From positions 1-27,278 of the forward strand of contig CATEEE010000125.1 of assembly GCA_949499045.1 (NCBI GenBank): 27,278 bases of DNA, written 5' to 3'. Under the pieces are notes generated by a model, which was not told the origin of the DNA, ran no database searches, and saw nothing but the letters and a program-made list of their open reading frames with translations. The DNA is from Marinobacterium sp. xm-d-530 (GTDB lineage Bacteria; Pseudomonadota; Gammaproteobacteria; Pseudomonadales; Balneatricaceae). A program made the translations under genes and the position numbers. This document shows, one piece after another, positions 15,269 through 22,382 of the stretch (positions are counted from its first letter, which is position 1; each line of letters begins with the position of its first letter).

Positions 15269-15314
15269 ACCGCAGCCTGGAACTCCCCCTTTATCCGGCC
15301 TGCGGTTTTTTATT
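15269..15314 (+). terminator. Strong plus-strand terminator with C-rich loop
   Basis: ACCGCAG (15269-15275) pairs with CTGCGGT (15300-15306). After a C/C mismatch, CTGGA (15277-15281) pairs with TCCGG (15294-15298). The loop is ACTCCCCCTTTA. The T run begins within the last pair (15306-15311). On the minus strand no T run follows, so it is directional and ends a plus-strand RNA. Confidence 0.85.
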
Positions 15315-15348
15315 GCCTAAATTTTGCCGACGTAACTGCCCCTTGGGT

Positions 15349-15975
15349 CTAAAGTGCTTTGTCGTATCGTGCTTTTAGGATCATTACTCGTTCTATGTAA
15401 CGTTTTGTTTCAGGGTAGGGGGGAATACCCTGGTAACGTTTAACAGCCGTTGGTCCGGCGTTGTAGGCTGCAAGAGCCAGTTTTGTGTCCTCGAAGTGGT
15501 CTAGCTGCTCTTTTAAATATTGGCTACCGGCAATAATGTTAGCCCTAGGGTCCCGTCGGTTCTCGACACCGAGAGATTGTGCTGTCTTTTCCATCAGCTG
15601 CATCAAACCCATCGCGCCCTGTGAAGAGAGTGCATTGCTTTTGAATGCGGACTCCGCATGAATGACTGCGCGAATGAGAGACTCGTCAACGTTGACTTGC
15701 TTGGCCGCCGTTAGTGTAATGCTGCGAAAGTCTCGAATGTTAAGAGGAACGCTTTGCCAATCTATTGATGGGTTTGAACGACAGGCATAACAATCAAATT
15801 TGAGTATTTCAAATTCAGTAGTCTGTTTAGGGCGACGGTCGCTAAAAGAGAGGACACCTGATTCGTTGCGAAATTTATAGATGGTCTGTGCATTCTCACT
15901 TTTGGCATAGGTGCTGTAGACTGAACTGATCAATAGCAGTGTCGATAGAGATGTTAGGCGCTTGTTTAAATGCAT
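15349..15975 (-). CDS. Lytic transglycosylase (SLT domain) with DUF4124-like N-terminus
   Basis: Exported murein-cleaving enzyme of about 208 residues. A signal peptide (LTSLSTLLLISSVYSTYA) comes first, then a DUF4124-like segment (IYKFRNESGVLSFSDRRP). A C-terminal goose-lysozyme-type SLT domain carries the catalytic Glu (E108) in IHAESAFKSNALSSQGAMGLMQLM and the later motif ALAAYNAGPTAV. A CYAC pair lies between the two domains and could form a disulfide in the periplasm. ATG 15975 is preferred over the in-frame TTG at 15984; neither has a good ribosome binding site. The gene is divergent from the HAD gene with only 23 bases between them, so each promoter must lie inside the other gene or overlap. 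Confidence 0.87.
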   Translation of the reverse strand: MHLNKRLTSLSTLLLISSVYSTYAKSENAQTIYKFRNESGVLSFSDRRPKQTTEFEILKFDCYACRSNPSIDWQSVPLNIRDFRSITLTAAKQVNVDESLIRAVIHAESAFKSNALSSQGAMGLMQLMEKTAQSLGVENRRDPRANIIAGSQYLKEQLDHFEDTKLALAAYNAGPTAVKRYQGIPPYPETKRYIERVMILKARYDKAL

Positions 15976-15998
15976 AATGCTCAAATTTTGAGGTTTAG

Positions 15999-16646
15999 GT
16001 GAAGTATAGGCTACTTATTTTCGATTGGGATGGGACTTTAATCGATTCCCAAGCGCGTATCGTATCCAGTTTTCAGGGCGCTACACGTGATCTGGGTTTA
16101 AGAATACCCAGTGATGAGTCAGTGCAAGACATTATTGGACTTGGATTGCCCGAGGCTATTTTAAAAGTCATGCCCGAGTGTAATGCCACAACACGTGAGC
16201 TCATTCGACAAGGTTACAGTAAACACTATCTAGAAGTAGATCAGACACCGACCGCTCTGTTTGACGGTGTTTTTGATGGACTGGGGCTGCTCAAACAGTA
16301 TGGCTACCGACTCTCCGTAGCGACTGGAAAAAGCCGTCGAGGATTGGACCGAGTGCTAGCTGATACCGAGTTGGTTAACCATTTTGAACTGACTAAGTGT
16401 GCTGATGAGACGGCATCAAAGCCAGATCCTTTGATGCTGCATGAAATTTTAGAAGAGACAGGTTTGGCAGCGGAAGAGGTCCTTATGATTGGTGACACCA
16501 GTTATGATTTAGAGATGGCGCGCCGTGCCGGTATTGATCGGGTTGCGATGAGCTACGGTGTGCATGAAGTCTCTGATCTTCAAGCATTTGAGCCGTTGCA
16601 GGTGTTCGATCATTTTAATGAGTTAGTGGATTGGTTAAGGAGTTAA
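15999..16646 (+). CDS. HAD-superfamily phosphatase, phosphoglycolate phosphatase-like
   Basis: A 215-residue HAD subfamily IA hydrolase with the nucleophile/acid pair D9 and D11 in FDWDGTLIDS, the motif II Ser/Thr region ATGKSRRGLD, and motif III/IV residues K and DD-like in ASKPDPLMLHEI and MIGDTSYDLEMARRAG. The substrate is not fixed by sequence; homologues at this place beside sppA are annotated as phosphoglycolate phosphatase-like. The start is GTG 15999 with GAGG five bases before. The gene ends one base before the sppA start (TAA, T, GTG), so the pair is cotranscribed. In Pseudomonas the preceding gene is rluC; here it is a divergent lytic transglycosylase. Confidence 0.88.
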   Translation: MKYRLLIFDWDGTLIDSQARIVSSFQGATRDLGLRIPSDESVQDIIGLGLPEAILKVMPECNATTRELIRQGYSKHYLEVDQTPTALFDGVFDGLGLLKQYGYRLSVATGKSRRGLDRVLADTELVNHFELTKCADETASKPDPLMLHEILEETGLAAEEVLMIGDTSYDLEMARRAGIDRVAMSYGVHEVSDLQAFEPLQVFDHFNELVDWLRS

Positions 16647-16647
16647 T

Positions 16648-17700
16648 GTGGAACACAATCCTTGGGGTGAAAAGAGTGATGCAAAAGAGGGTGCTGAGCA
16701 GGTCGGTGGAGCGGCTGAGCAAACCAAAGAGAAGGGTGAACTGTCTGCGGTAGATAATACTGATTCAAAAAGCTGGCGCTTACTTGAGAAACTGGTCGAC
16801 AACGTCAACCGTGAACAGCGCCGTTCGCGCCGTTGGGGTATCTTCTTCAAATTACTCACCTTTATCTATCTGTTTGGCCTTGCCGGCTTCTTTCTCTGGA
16901 GTGAAAAGTTTGCATCCATTGAGGAGATCTCAAAACCTCATGTGGCGGTAGTGCAAGTGCGAGGCGTGATCTCAGACAGCAGTGAAGCCAGTGCTGATCT
17001 GCTAATCAGTTCTCTGCGTGATGCGTTTGAGGCGAGTGATAGTTTGGGTGTTATTGTGCGTATTAACAGCCCCGGTGGAAGTCCCGTACAGGCTGGTTAC
17101 GTCTATGATGAGATCGTTCGGCTACGTGCACTCTACCCAGATAAACCAGTATTGGCAGTGATAACGGATATCGGTGCCAGTGGTGGCTACTATTTAGCCA
17201 GTGCTGCGGACGATATCTATGCTGATAAAGCCAGCTTAGTCGGCTCTATTGGCGTCATTTCAAGTGGCTTTGGTTTTGTTGATTTGATGGATAAACTCGG
17301 GGTTGAGCGCCGTGCTCTTACCGCGGGTGATAGCAAAGCGCTGTTGGATCCATTTCAGCCACTCTCTGATCAGCAGAAACAGTTTTGGCAGTCAGTCCTA
17401 GATACAACCCATCAGCAATTTATTGATGCTGTTAAACAGGGTAGGGGAGATCGTTTAGCCGATAATCCAGAGTTGTTCTCTGGACTGATCTGGACAGGTG
17501 AACAGGCTGTTGAGTTAGGTTTGATTGATGGCTTAGGCAGCGCTAGCTCAGTTGCTCGCGAACAGTTCAATACAGATCATCTAATCGATTACAGCTACCG
17601 TCCAAACGCGGTTGAGCGTTTGGCGGAACGTTTAGGCGTTGGGGTTGCCACTCATGTAATGAATACTCTGGGTGTGACTGGATCTGTCCAAATGAAATAA
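16648..17700 (+). CDS. sppA: Signal peptide peptidase SppA, short (S49) form
   Basis: Inner-membrane serine protease that digests cleaved signal peptides. The 350-residue chain has a charged cytoplasmic N-terminus of about 65 residues, one membrane segment (LLTFIYLFGLAGFFLW, about 69-84) and a single S49 domain. The catalytic dyad is S178 in GASGGYYLASAAD and K230 in TAGDSKALLDPF, placed as in the short SppA type; the double-length E. coli form is 618 residues. The start is GTG 16648 with AAGGAG upstream, just after the HAD stop. The gene converges with maf across a 17-base gap in which I see no hairpin. Confidence 0.92.
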   Translation: MEHNPWGEKSDAKEGAEQVGGAAEQTKEKGELSAVDNTDSKSWRLLEKLVDNVNREQRRSRRWGIFFKLLTFIYLFGLAGFFLWSEKFASIEEISKPHVAVVQVRGVISDSSEASADLLISSLRDAFEASDSLGVIVRINSPGGSPVQAGYVYDEIVRLRALYPDKPVLAVITDIGASGGYYLASAADDIYADKASLVGSIGVISSGFGFVDLMDKLGVERRALTAGDSKALLDPFQPLSDQQKQFWQSVLDTTHQQFIDAVKQGRGDRLADNPELFSGLIWTGEQAVELGLIDGLGSASSVAREQFNTDHLIDYSYRPNAVERLAERLGVGVATHVMNTLGVTGSVQMK

Positions 17701-17717
17701 TGACAGTTCAGTCGTGT

Positions 17718-18314
17718 TTAGGTAAGGAGCGGGTTGATGCCCGCTTCAAGCAATAGGCGGTTTAAACCAATCAGCGGAAGGCCAATTAACGTATTCGGAT
17801 CCTGACTTTCGATCGACTTAAACAGAGTAATACCCAGCCCTTCGCATTTAAAACTACCAGCGCAGTCTAGTGGCTGCTCTCGCTCAATGTAAGCCACTAT
17901 CTCTGCCTCCGTCAGCTCTCTAAAGATCACGACAACCTCTTCGATATACTCTCTTATCTCACCCGTTTGGCTATTGAGCAGCGCCAAAGAGGTCAGGAAG
18001 CTAACGCATCGGCCGCTACACAATGAGAGCTGGCTTATCGCTCGCTGTTGAGTAAGGGGTTTGCCAAGAATTTGCGAATCAAGCGTGGCCAGTTGATCAG
18101 ATCCGATAATCCAGTGTGCGGGGAACTGTTCAGCCAACGCTTTGGCTTTTAGTTTGGCTAAACGAGCAACACAAGTTCTAGGAGATTCGCCGTGAAGTGG
18201 CGTCTCATCGATGTCGGGAGAGGCGAGTTCAAATTCATTTAAAATGCGAGATAATAGCTCGCGGCGATATTTTGAACTGGAGGCTAAAACGATGGGTAAT
18301 TCGTGGCTTTTCAT
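17718..18314 (-). CDS. maf: Maf/YceF-type nucleoside triphosphate pyrophosphatase
   Basis: House-cleaning enzyme that hydrolyses non-canonical nucleotides; the YceF branch prefers 7-methyl-GTP. Motifs are LASSSKYRRELL at the N-terminus, DIDETPLHGESP, IIGSDQLATLD with the catalytic Asp, GKPLTQQRA and the C-terminal GLPLIGLNRLL. I chose ATG 18314, which gives 198 residues and puts the LASSS motif near residue 10, as in the family. An in-frame ATG at 18359 would add 15 residues with no family character and come within 75 bases of yceD. It is the only minus-strand gene in the block. Confidence 0.9.
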   Translation of the reverse strand: MKSHELPIVLASSSKYRRELLSRILNEFELASPDIDETPLHGESPRTCVARLAKLKAKALAEQFPAHWIIGSDQLATLDSQILGKPLTQQRAISQLSLCSGRCVSFLTSLALLNSQTGEIREYIEEVVVIFRELTEAEIVAYIEREQPLDCAGSFKCEGLGITLFKSIESQDPNTLIGLPLIGLNRLLLEAGINPLLT

Positions 18315-18396
18315 CGATATTCTGCTGTGATTTTGTGTTGAGAGGGTTTTTGCTAGCATAACCTAGCAAATATCCTCAATTAATGGCATATATTCC

Positions 18397-18425
18397 TTTA
18401 CAGTTGGTCCTCAGATCCCTAGAAT
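18397..18425 (+). promoter_or_regulatory. Sigma70-type promoter of yceD-rpmF-plsX
   Basis: TTTACA (18397-18402, five of six to consensus), a 17-base spacer and TAGAAT (18420-18425, five of six). Transcription should start at about 18431-18433, only 2-4 bases before the yceD ATG at 18435. Confidence 0.7.
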
Positions 18426-18434
18426 TGCGCGCTT

Positions 18435-18941
18435 ATGTCGAACGGCCCTCTTCCGAAAAAAGTCGACCCTCGGAAACTAGCCGAGCGGGAAGCAGTTTTA
18501 ACAGGCACTATTGCATTGCAATCCATGCCTCAACTCTGCTCTTTGCTTGTTAGTCCAAGTGGTGATGTCAATGTAGAACTGGCTTTTGCCCTTGATGAGC
18601 AAAAGCTAAGAACTGTGACCGGACAAGCGAACGTTGAAGTTCAGCAACAGTGTCAACGTTGCTTGGAGCCAGTGACATTGCAATTGGAAGCAGAGTTCAG
18701 TTTAGCCGTTGTGTTAAACGAAGAGCAGGCCAAGAATTTGCCCCGTTACTATGATCCTCTCCTGTTAGAGGATGATGTTAATCTCGCAGATTTGGTCGGA
18801 GAAGAGTTAATACTGAGTTTACCAGCCGTCTGTTATCACGATGACTGTTCAGTGAAAACCTCCTTCGGCGAAGACGAGATGCCTTCGGAGCAGATTGAAA
18901 AACCGAACCCTTTTAGTGTGCTAGCGAGCCTTAAGAAGTAG
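18435..18941 (+). CDS. yceD: YceD/DUF177 protein (large ribosomal RNA accumulation protein)
   Basis: A 168-residue DUF177 protein, the conserved upstream partner of rpmF, linked in E. coli and plants to 23S rRNA accumulation. The N-terminus has VDPRKLAE as in Pseudomonas homologues, which fixes the start at 18435. A CQRCLEP motif near residue 74-77 and C134/C139-type residues (VCYHDDC) suggest a Cys cluster. The C-terminus ends NPFSVLASLKK, the usual family tail. There is no Shine-Dalgarno sequence before the ATG, and the promoter predicts a leader of 2-4 bases, so the mRNA may be leaderless. rpmF follows after 32 bases. Confidence 0.9.
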   Translation: MSNGPLPKKVDPRKLAEREAVLTGTIALQSMPQLCSLLVSPSGDVNVELAFALDEQKLRTVTGQANVEVQQQCQRCLEPVTLQLEAEFSLAVVLNEEQAKNLPRYYDPLLLEDDVNLADLVGEELILSLPAVCYHDDCSVKTSFGEDEMPSEQIEKPNPFSVLASLKK

Positions 18942-18973
18942 CGCTAGTAAAGTAAGATCCAGGAGTAAAAACC

Positions 18974-19153
18974 ATGGCAGTACAAAAGAACAAAAAGTCT
19001 CGTTCACGTCGCGATATGCGCCGTTCACACGATGCACTTAGCAACCCAACTCTTTCAGTTGAACAGACTACTGGTGAGACTCACCGTCGTCACCACATGA
19101 CAGCTGACGGTTTCTACCGCGGTCGTCAGGTTGTTGCGCAAGGCGAAGAGTAA
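18974..19153 (+). CDS. rpmF: 50S ribosomal protein L32
   Basis: A 59-residue basic protein of the large ribosomal subunit. It starts MAVQKNKKSRSRRDMRRSHD and carries the L32 core HHMTADGFYRGRQV. It has no cysteines, so it is the zinc-free form. AGGAG (18961-18965) lies nine bases before the ATG. The yceD-rpmF-plsX order is the standard ribosome/phospholipid operon of Proteobacteria. Confidence 0.97.
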   Translation: MAVQKNKKSRSRRDMRRSHDALSNPTLSVEQTTGETHRRHHMTADGFYRGRQVVAQGEE

Positions 19154-19162
19154 GTCCTAGCC

Positions 19163-20176
19163 GTGCAAGACAAGTATTGCATCGCTGTTGATGCAATGGG
19201 CGGGGACTTCGGTCCCCGTATTACTGTTGAGGCCTCCCTCGCAGTTCTTAAAGATCATCCTGATCTATCGATAACCCTTGTGGGTGATCATAAGCAGATA
19301 GCTCCTTATCTGCCTGAAGATTCCAATTCGCAGCTAACCATTGTCCATGCTCCGTCTGTTATTACGGCTGATATGCGAGTGATGTCGGCTCTGCGTGAAG
19401 GTTCTGACAGCTCTATGCAGTTAGCTCTGGATGAACTTCTAGCGGGTTCGGCTTGTGCTGTTGTTAGTGCGGGTAATACGGGCGCTTTGATGGCCTTGGC
19501 TAGACGTACCTTGGGAATGATTCAAGGTATTGATCGTCCCGCTATCTCTGCGGCTATGCCAACTTTAAAAGGTGAGTGTCAGGTTGTTGATTTGGGTGCT
19601 AATCTGGACTCGTCTCCGGAGATGCTTAATCAGTTTGCTGTGTTAGGACGCGCGCTGGTGCGTGTTACGACAGGCATGGATCCAAAAATTGGGTTACTTA
19701 ACGTAGGGTCTGAAGAGACTAAAGGTAACGAGACCCTTCGCGACGCGAGTGCTCTAATAGCCGGGCTGCTAGATGTAAACTACATTGGTTTTGTTGAAGG
19801 TGCTGATCTGTTTATTGGTGATGCGGATTTGATTATCTGTGATGGTCTGGTCGGTAACGTGGCCCTAAAGAGTAGTGAGGGCGTCGCTAAACTACTGGCT
19901 CATCGACTACGCCAAGTTTTTGCCGGCTCCCTCTACAGTAAAGTTATCGCATGGCTAGCTCGTCCAATGCTCACATCCTTGATTAGATCGCTCGATTCAG
20001 GCCAAAGAAATGGTGCGTTATTTTTAGGTTTGAACGGCCTGGTTGTTAAAAGTCATGGGGCTGCAAAGGCTAATGATTTCAAAGCTGCTTTAGACAATAC
20101 ACTGGAGATGCTTAAAGCCGATCTGCCCAAACAGTTAGCGGATCAGGTTGCTCGCGATCTAAACAGTTCCCCTTAA
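19163..20176 (+). CDS. plsX: Phosphate acyltransferase PlsX
   Basis: Peripheral membrane enzyme that makes acyl-phosphate from acyl-ACP for the first acylation of glycerol 3-phosphate. The 337-residue sequence has the family N-terminus IAVDAMGGDFGP, VSAGNTGALMALA, NVGSEETKGNE and DGLVGNVALKSSEG. The start is GTG 19163, 9 bases after rpmF, with a poor ribosome binding site; it may be read by coupling to rpmF. Length and motifs are normal. The following 82 bases hold palindromes and two TATAAT sequences ahead of fabD. Confidence 0.95.
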   Translation: MQDKYCIAVDAMGGDFGPRITVEASLAVLKDHPDLSITLVGDHKQIAPYLPEDSNSQLTIVHAPSVITADMRVMSALREGSDSSMQLALDELLAGSACAVVSAGNTGALMALARRTLGMIQGIDRPAISAAMPTLKGECQVVDLGANLDSSPEMLNQFAVLGRALVRVTTGMDPKIGLLNVGSEETKGNETLRDASALIAGLLDVNYIGFVEGADLFIGDADLIICDGLVGNVALKSSEGVAKLLAHRLRQVFAGSLYSKVIAWLARPMLTSLIRSLDSGQRNGALFLGLNGLVVKSHGAAKANDFKAALDNTLEMLKADLPKQLADQVARDLNSSP

Positions 20177-20194
20177 GGGTTCAGATATTCCTCA

Positions 20195-20231
20195 TATAAT
20201 GTAAACTCCACATTATAATGTTTATGGAGTT
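20195..20231. promoter_or_regulatory. Nested palindromes with TATAAT boxes upstream of fabD
   Basis: TATAATGT (20195-20202) and ACATTATA (20210-20217) form a perfect 8+8 inverted repeat with a 7-base spacer. ACATTATAATGT (20210-20221) is a 12-base perfect palindrome that shares its first arm. AACTCCA (20204-20210) and TGGAGTT (20225-20231) form a third pair. Two TATAAT sequences (20195-20200 and 20214-20219) could be -10 boxes, although -35 boxes are weak. A regulator site for the fabD promoter is plausible, and an RNA hairpin is an alternative. Confidence 0.45.
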
Positions 20232-20258
20232 AATCTCCGCTAGTTAATCGAGGACAAC

Positions 20259-21200
20259 ATGTCTCAAACTCTTGCATTGGTCTTCCCCGGCCAAGGTTCA
20301 CAATCACTCGGAATGTTGGGTGATCTCGCTGCACAGTACTCTATTATTACGGATACCTTTAAAGAGGCGTCTGACGCTTTGGGTCAGGATCTTTGGGCGA
20401 TTGCTCAAGAGGGACCTGAAGCGGTTCTTAATAGTACTGAGAATACACAACCCGTCCTGCTCACTTCGAGTGTCGCGCTGTGGCGTTTATGGCAACAACA
20501 GGGTGGTGAAGCGCCATCGGTTGTCGCAGGTCACTCGCTAGGTGAGTACTCTGCGCTAGTGTGTGCCGGTGCAATCTCTTTGGCTGACGGTGTGCGTCTA
20601 GTTCGTCTGCGTGGTGAGTTGATGCAGGCTGCCGTACCTGCAGGTACGGGTGCAATGGCAGCAATCTTAGGTCTCGATGACGCGGCTGTTGTGTCTGCTT
20701 GTGAGCAGGCCGCTCAAGGCGCTGTCGTCTCTGCAGTTAACTTTAACTGCCCCGGCCAAGTCGTCATTGCAGGTGAAAAAGCTGCGGTTGAACGTGGTGT
20801 TGAAGCCTGTAAAGCCGCTGGCGCTAAACGAGCAGTTGAGTTACCGGTATCGGTTCCATCACACTGTGCATTGATGAAGCCTGCCGCTGAGAAATTGGCT
20901 GAAGCATTAGCGGACATGGAGATTACTCTCCCGGCAATTAAGCTTATTCACAACGTCAATGCCTCGACCTGTGAAGATGTGGCTGAGTTACGCGAACTGC
21001 TTGTGCAACAGCTCTACAGCCCAGTGCGCTGGACTGAGAGTGTTCAAGCGATGTTGGCTCTAGGTGTTGATCGAACTGTTGAGTGTGGTCCAGGTAAAGT
21101 TCTGTCGGGTCTAAATAAGAAAGTCGATCGCTCACTAACCGTTTTGAATATTGGTGATTCTGCAGGTCTAGAGAAGGCCCTAGAAGCACAAAACAGCTAA
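20259..21200 (+). CDS. fabD: Malonyl-CoA:ACP transacylase
   Basis: Transfers malonyl from CoA to ACP to supply fatty acid elongation. The 313-residue protein begins LALVFPGQGSQ. It has the nucleophile S93 in GHSLGEYSAL, H202 in VPSHCALM, and the conserved RLRGELMQ and NFNCPGQVVIAG segments. AGGA stands before the ATG at 20259. fabG starts 10 bases after the stop, so the two are cotranscribed, while an extra promoter region with palindromes precedes fabD. Confidence 0.97.
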   Translation: MSQTLALVFPGQGSQSLGMLGDLAAQYSIITDTFKEASDALGQDLWAIAQEGPEAVLNSTENTQPVLLTSSVALWRLWQQQGGEAPSVVAGHSLGEYSALVCAGAISLADGVRLVRLRGELMQAAVPAGTGAMAAILGLDDAAVVSACEQAAQGAVVSAVNFNCPGQVVIAGEKAAVERGVEACKAAGAKRAVELPVSVPSHCALMKPAAEKLAEALADMEITLPAIKLIHNVNASTCEDVAELRELLVQQLYSPVRWTESVQAMLALGVDRTVECGPGKVLSGLNKKVDRSLTVLNIGDSAGLEKALEAQNS

Positions 21201-21210
21201 GGATTAAAGG

Positions 21211-21954
21211 ATGAGTTTAGAAAATAAAGTTGCGTTAGTAACGGGTGCTACACGCGGTATTGGTAAAGCAATCGCTGAGAATCTTGCGGCACAGGGCGCG
21301 ACCGTTCTTGGAACAGCGACCAGCGAAGGCGGTGCCAGTGCAATCACTGAATACCTTGCGGCTGCAGGCAATGCGGGTAAAGGTTATGTGCTAAATGTCT
21401 CAGATAAGGAATCGGTAGATGCGGTGCTCGCTCAAATCCAAGAGGAGTTTGGTGCGGTCACTATTCTGGTAAACAACGCTGGTATCACCAAAGACAACTT
21501 GATGATGCGAATGAAGGATGACGAGTGGGATTCAGTGTTGAATACCAATCTGTCGTCTGTCTACCGCATGGTTAAAGGTGTTCTACGTGGTATGACTAAG
21601 GCTCGCTGGGGTCGTGTAGTCAGCGTTAGCTCGGTCGTCGCTTCTATGGGTAATGCGGGTCAAGCAAACTATGCTGCAGCTAAAGCGGGTATGGAAGGTT
21701 TTTCACGTGCATTGGCTCGTGAATTAGGTAGCCGTAACGTGACTGTGAACTGTGTGGCTCCTGGCTTCATCGATACCGATATGACGGCTGATCTACCCGA
21801 AGCACATAAAGAGATGCTGCAGTCTCAGATTTCACTGTCACGTCTAGGTAAGCCTGAAGAGATCGCTGCTGTCGTTGGTTTTTTGTGCAGTGAATCTGGC
21901 GGTTATGTGACGGGTGAAACGATCCAGGTTAACGGCGGAATGTACATGGGCTAA
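21211..21954 (+). CDS. fabG: 3-oxoacyl-ACP reductase
   Basis: NADPH-dependent reduction of 3-oxoacyl-ACP in each elongation round. The 247-residue short-chain dehydrogenase has the cofactor motif TGATRGIGKAIA, NNAGITKDN, and the catalytic S141 (VSSVVAS), Y154 and K158 (YAAAKAG). It ends with the typical TGETIQVNGGMYMG. Spacing to fabD is 10 bases. A weak hairpin overlaps the stop codon, and acpP has its own promoter 175 bases downstream. Confidence 0.97.
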   Translation: MSLENKVALVTGATRGIGKAIAENLAAQGATVLGTATSEGGASAITEYLAAAGNAGKGYVLNVSDKESVDAVLAQIQEEFGAVTILVNNAGITKDNLMMRMKDDEWDSVLNTNLSSVYRMVKGVLRGMTKARWGRVVSVSSVVASMGNAGQANYAAAKAGMEGFSRALARELGSRNVTVNCVAPGFIDTDMTADLPEAHKEMLQSQISLSRLGKPEEIAAVVGFLCSESGGYVTGETIQVNGGMYMG

Positions 21955-21979
21955 AACCCCCGTATAGGTGTGGTTTTTT
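21953..21979 (+). terminator. Possible weak terminator or attenuator between fabG and acpP
   Basis: AAAACC (21953-21958) can pair with GGTTTT (21972-21977), followed by further T's. The stem overlaps the fabG stop codon and is short, so partial read-through into acpP is likely if it works at all. Confidence 0.3.
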
Positions 21980-21992
21980 GCCGTATAAAAGG

Positions 21993-22020
21993 TTGTAATT
22001 TCCATCAGATAGCGGATAAT
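21993..22020 (+). promoter_or_regulatory. Probable acpP promoter
   Basis: TTGTAA (21993-21998, four of six), a 16-base spacer and GATAAT (22015-22020, five of six). The predicted start near 22027 gives a leader of about 100 bases. An inverted repeat CATCCA/TGGATG (22023-22028 and 22052-22057) that contains the palindrome AACAATTGTT (22032-22041) lies at and just after the start. Confidence 0.5.
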
Positions 22021-22129
22021 TGCATCCAGTTAACAATTGTTGCTTATCTAGTGGATGAGCAGCGGTTTTCTAAAATTCCCAAAGTGTCAGTATAGATACA
22101 GTGGGCGTTGAAACATTATAGGAATCGAT

Positions 22130-22363
22130 ATGAGCAATATTGAAGATCGCGTTAAGAAAATTATCGCCGAGCAACTTGGTGTTAAAGAAGAAGAAGTGGT
22201 TAATGACGCTTCTTTTGTTGAAGACCTCGGTGCTGATTCACTTGACACTGTTGAACTAGTAATGGCTCTTGAAGAGGAATTCGAAACTGAAATTCCTGAT
22301 GAAGAAGCTGAGAAAATCACTACAGTTCAGCTAGCAATCGACTACGTTAACGCTAACCAGTAA
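22130..22363 (+). CDS. acpP: Acyl carrier protein
   Basis: Carries growing acyl chains on a phosphopantetheine arm. The 77-residue acidic protein has the attachment S37 in GADSLDTVELVMALEEEF and ends DYVNANQ. AGGAA lies seven bases before the ATG. It sits between fabG and fabF as in most gammaproteobacteria, with a promoter of its own upstream and a strong hairpin downstream, which fits its high expression. Confidence 0.98.
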   Translation: MSNIEDRVKKIIAEQLGVKEEEVVNDASFVEDLGADSLDTVELVMALEEEFETEIPDEEAEKITTVQLAIDYVNANQ

Positions 22364-22382
22364 TCGGTTCTACGTACGTTCG

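Larger units (their letters stand above)
15126..15314 (+). ncRNA. Candidate small RNA with a strong terminator, possibly dual-function
   Basis: This lies in the only gene-free stretch over 300 bases (15032-15348). Three hairpins follow in order on the plus strand: AGGGC/GCCCT (15199-15203 with 15212-15216), AGCAGT/ACTGCT (15252-15257 with 15262-15267) and a terminator ending in T6. No flanking gene needs this plus-strand terminator, because the next gene is on the minus strand and rraA already has a hairpin 180 bases earlier. A TAAAAT at 15126-15131 could be a -10 box, which would put the 5' end near 15138, but there is no good -35. A 30-codon ORF lies inside. P. aeruginosa PhrS is a precedent for a small RNA with a short ORF; homology is not established here. 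Confidence 0.45.

Noticed and set aside
18315..18359. Upstream ATG 18359 as the start of maf
   Set aside because: It adds 15 residues without family character; ATG 18314 puts the LASSS motif at the normal distance from the N-terminus.
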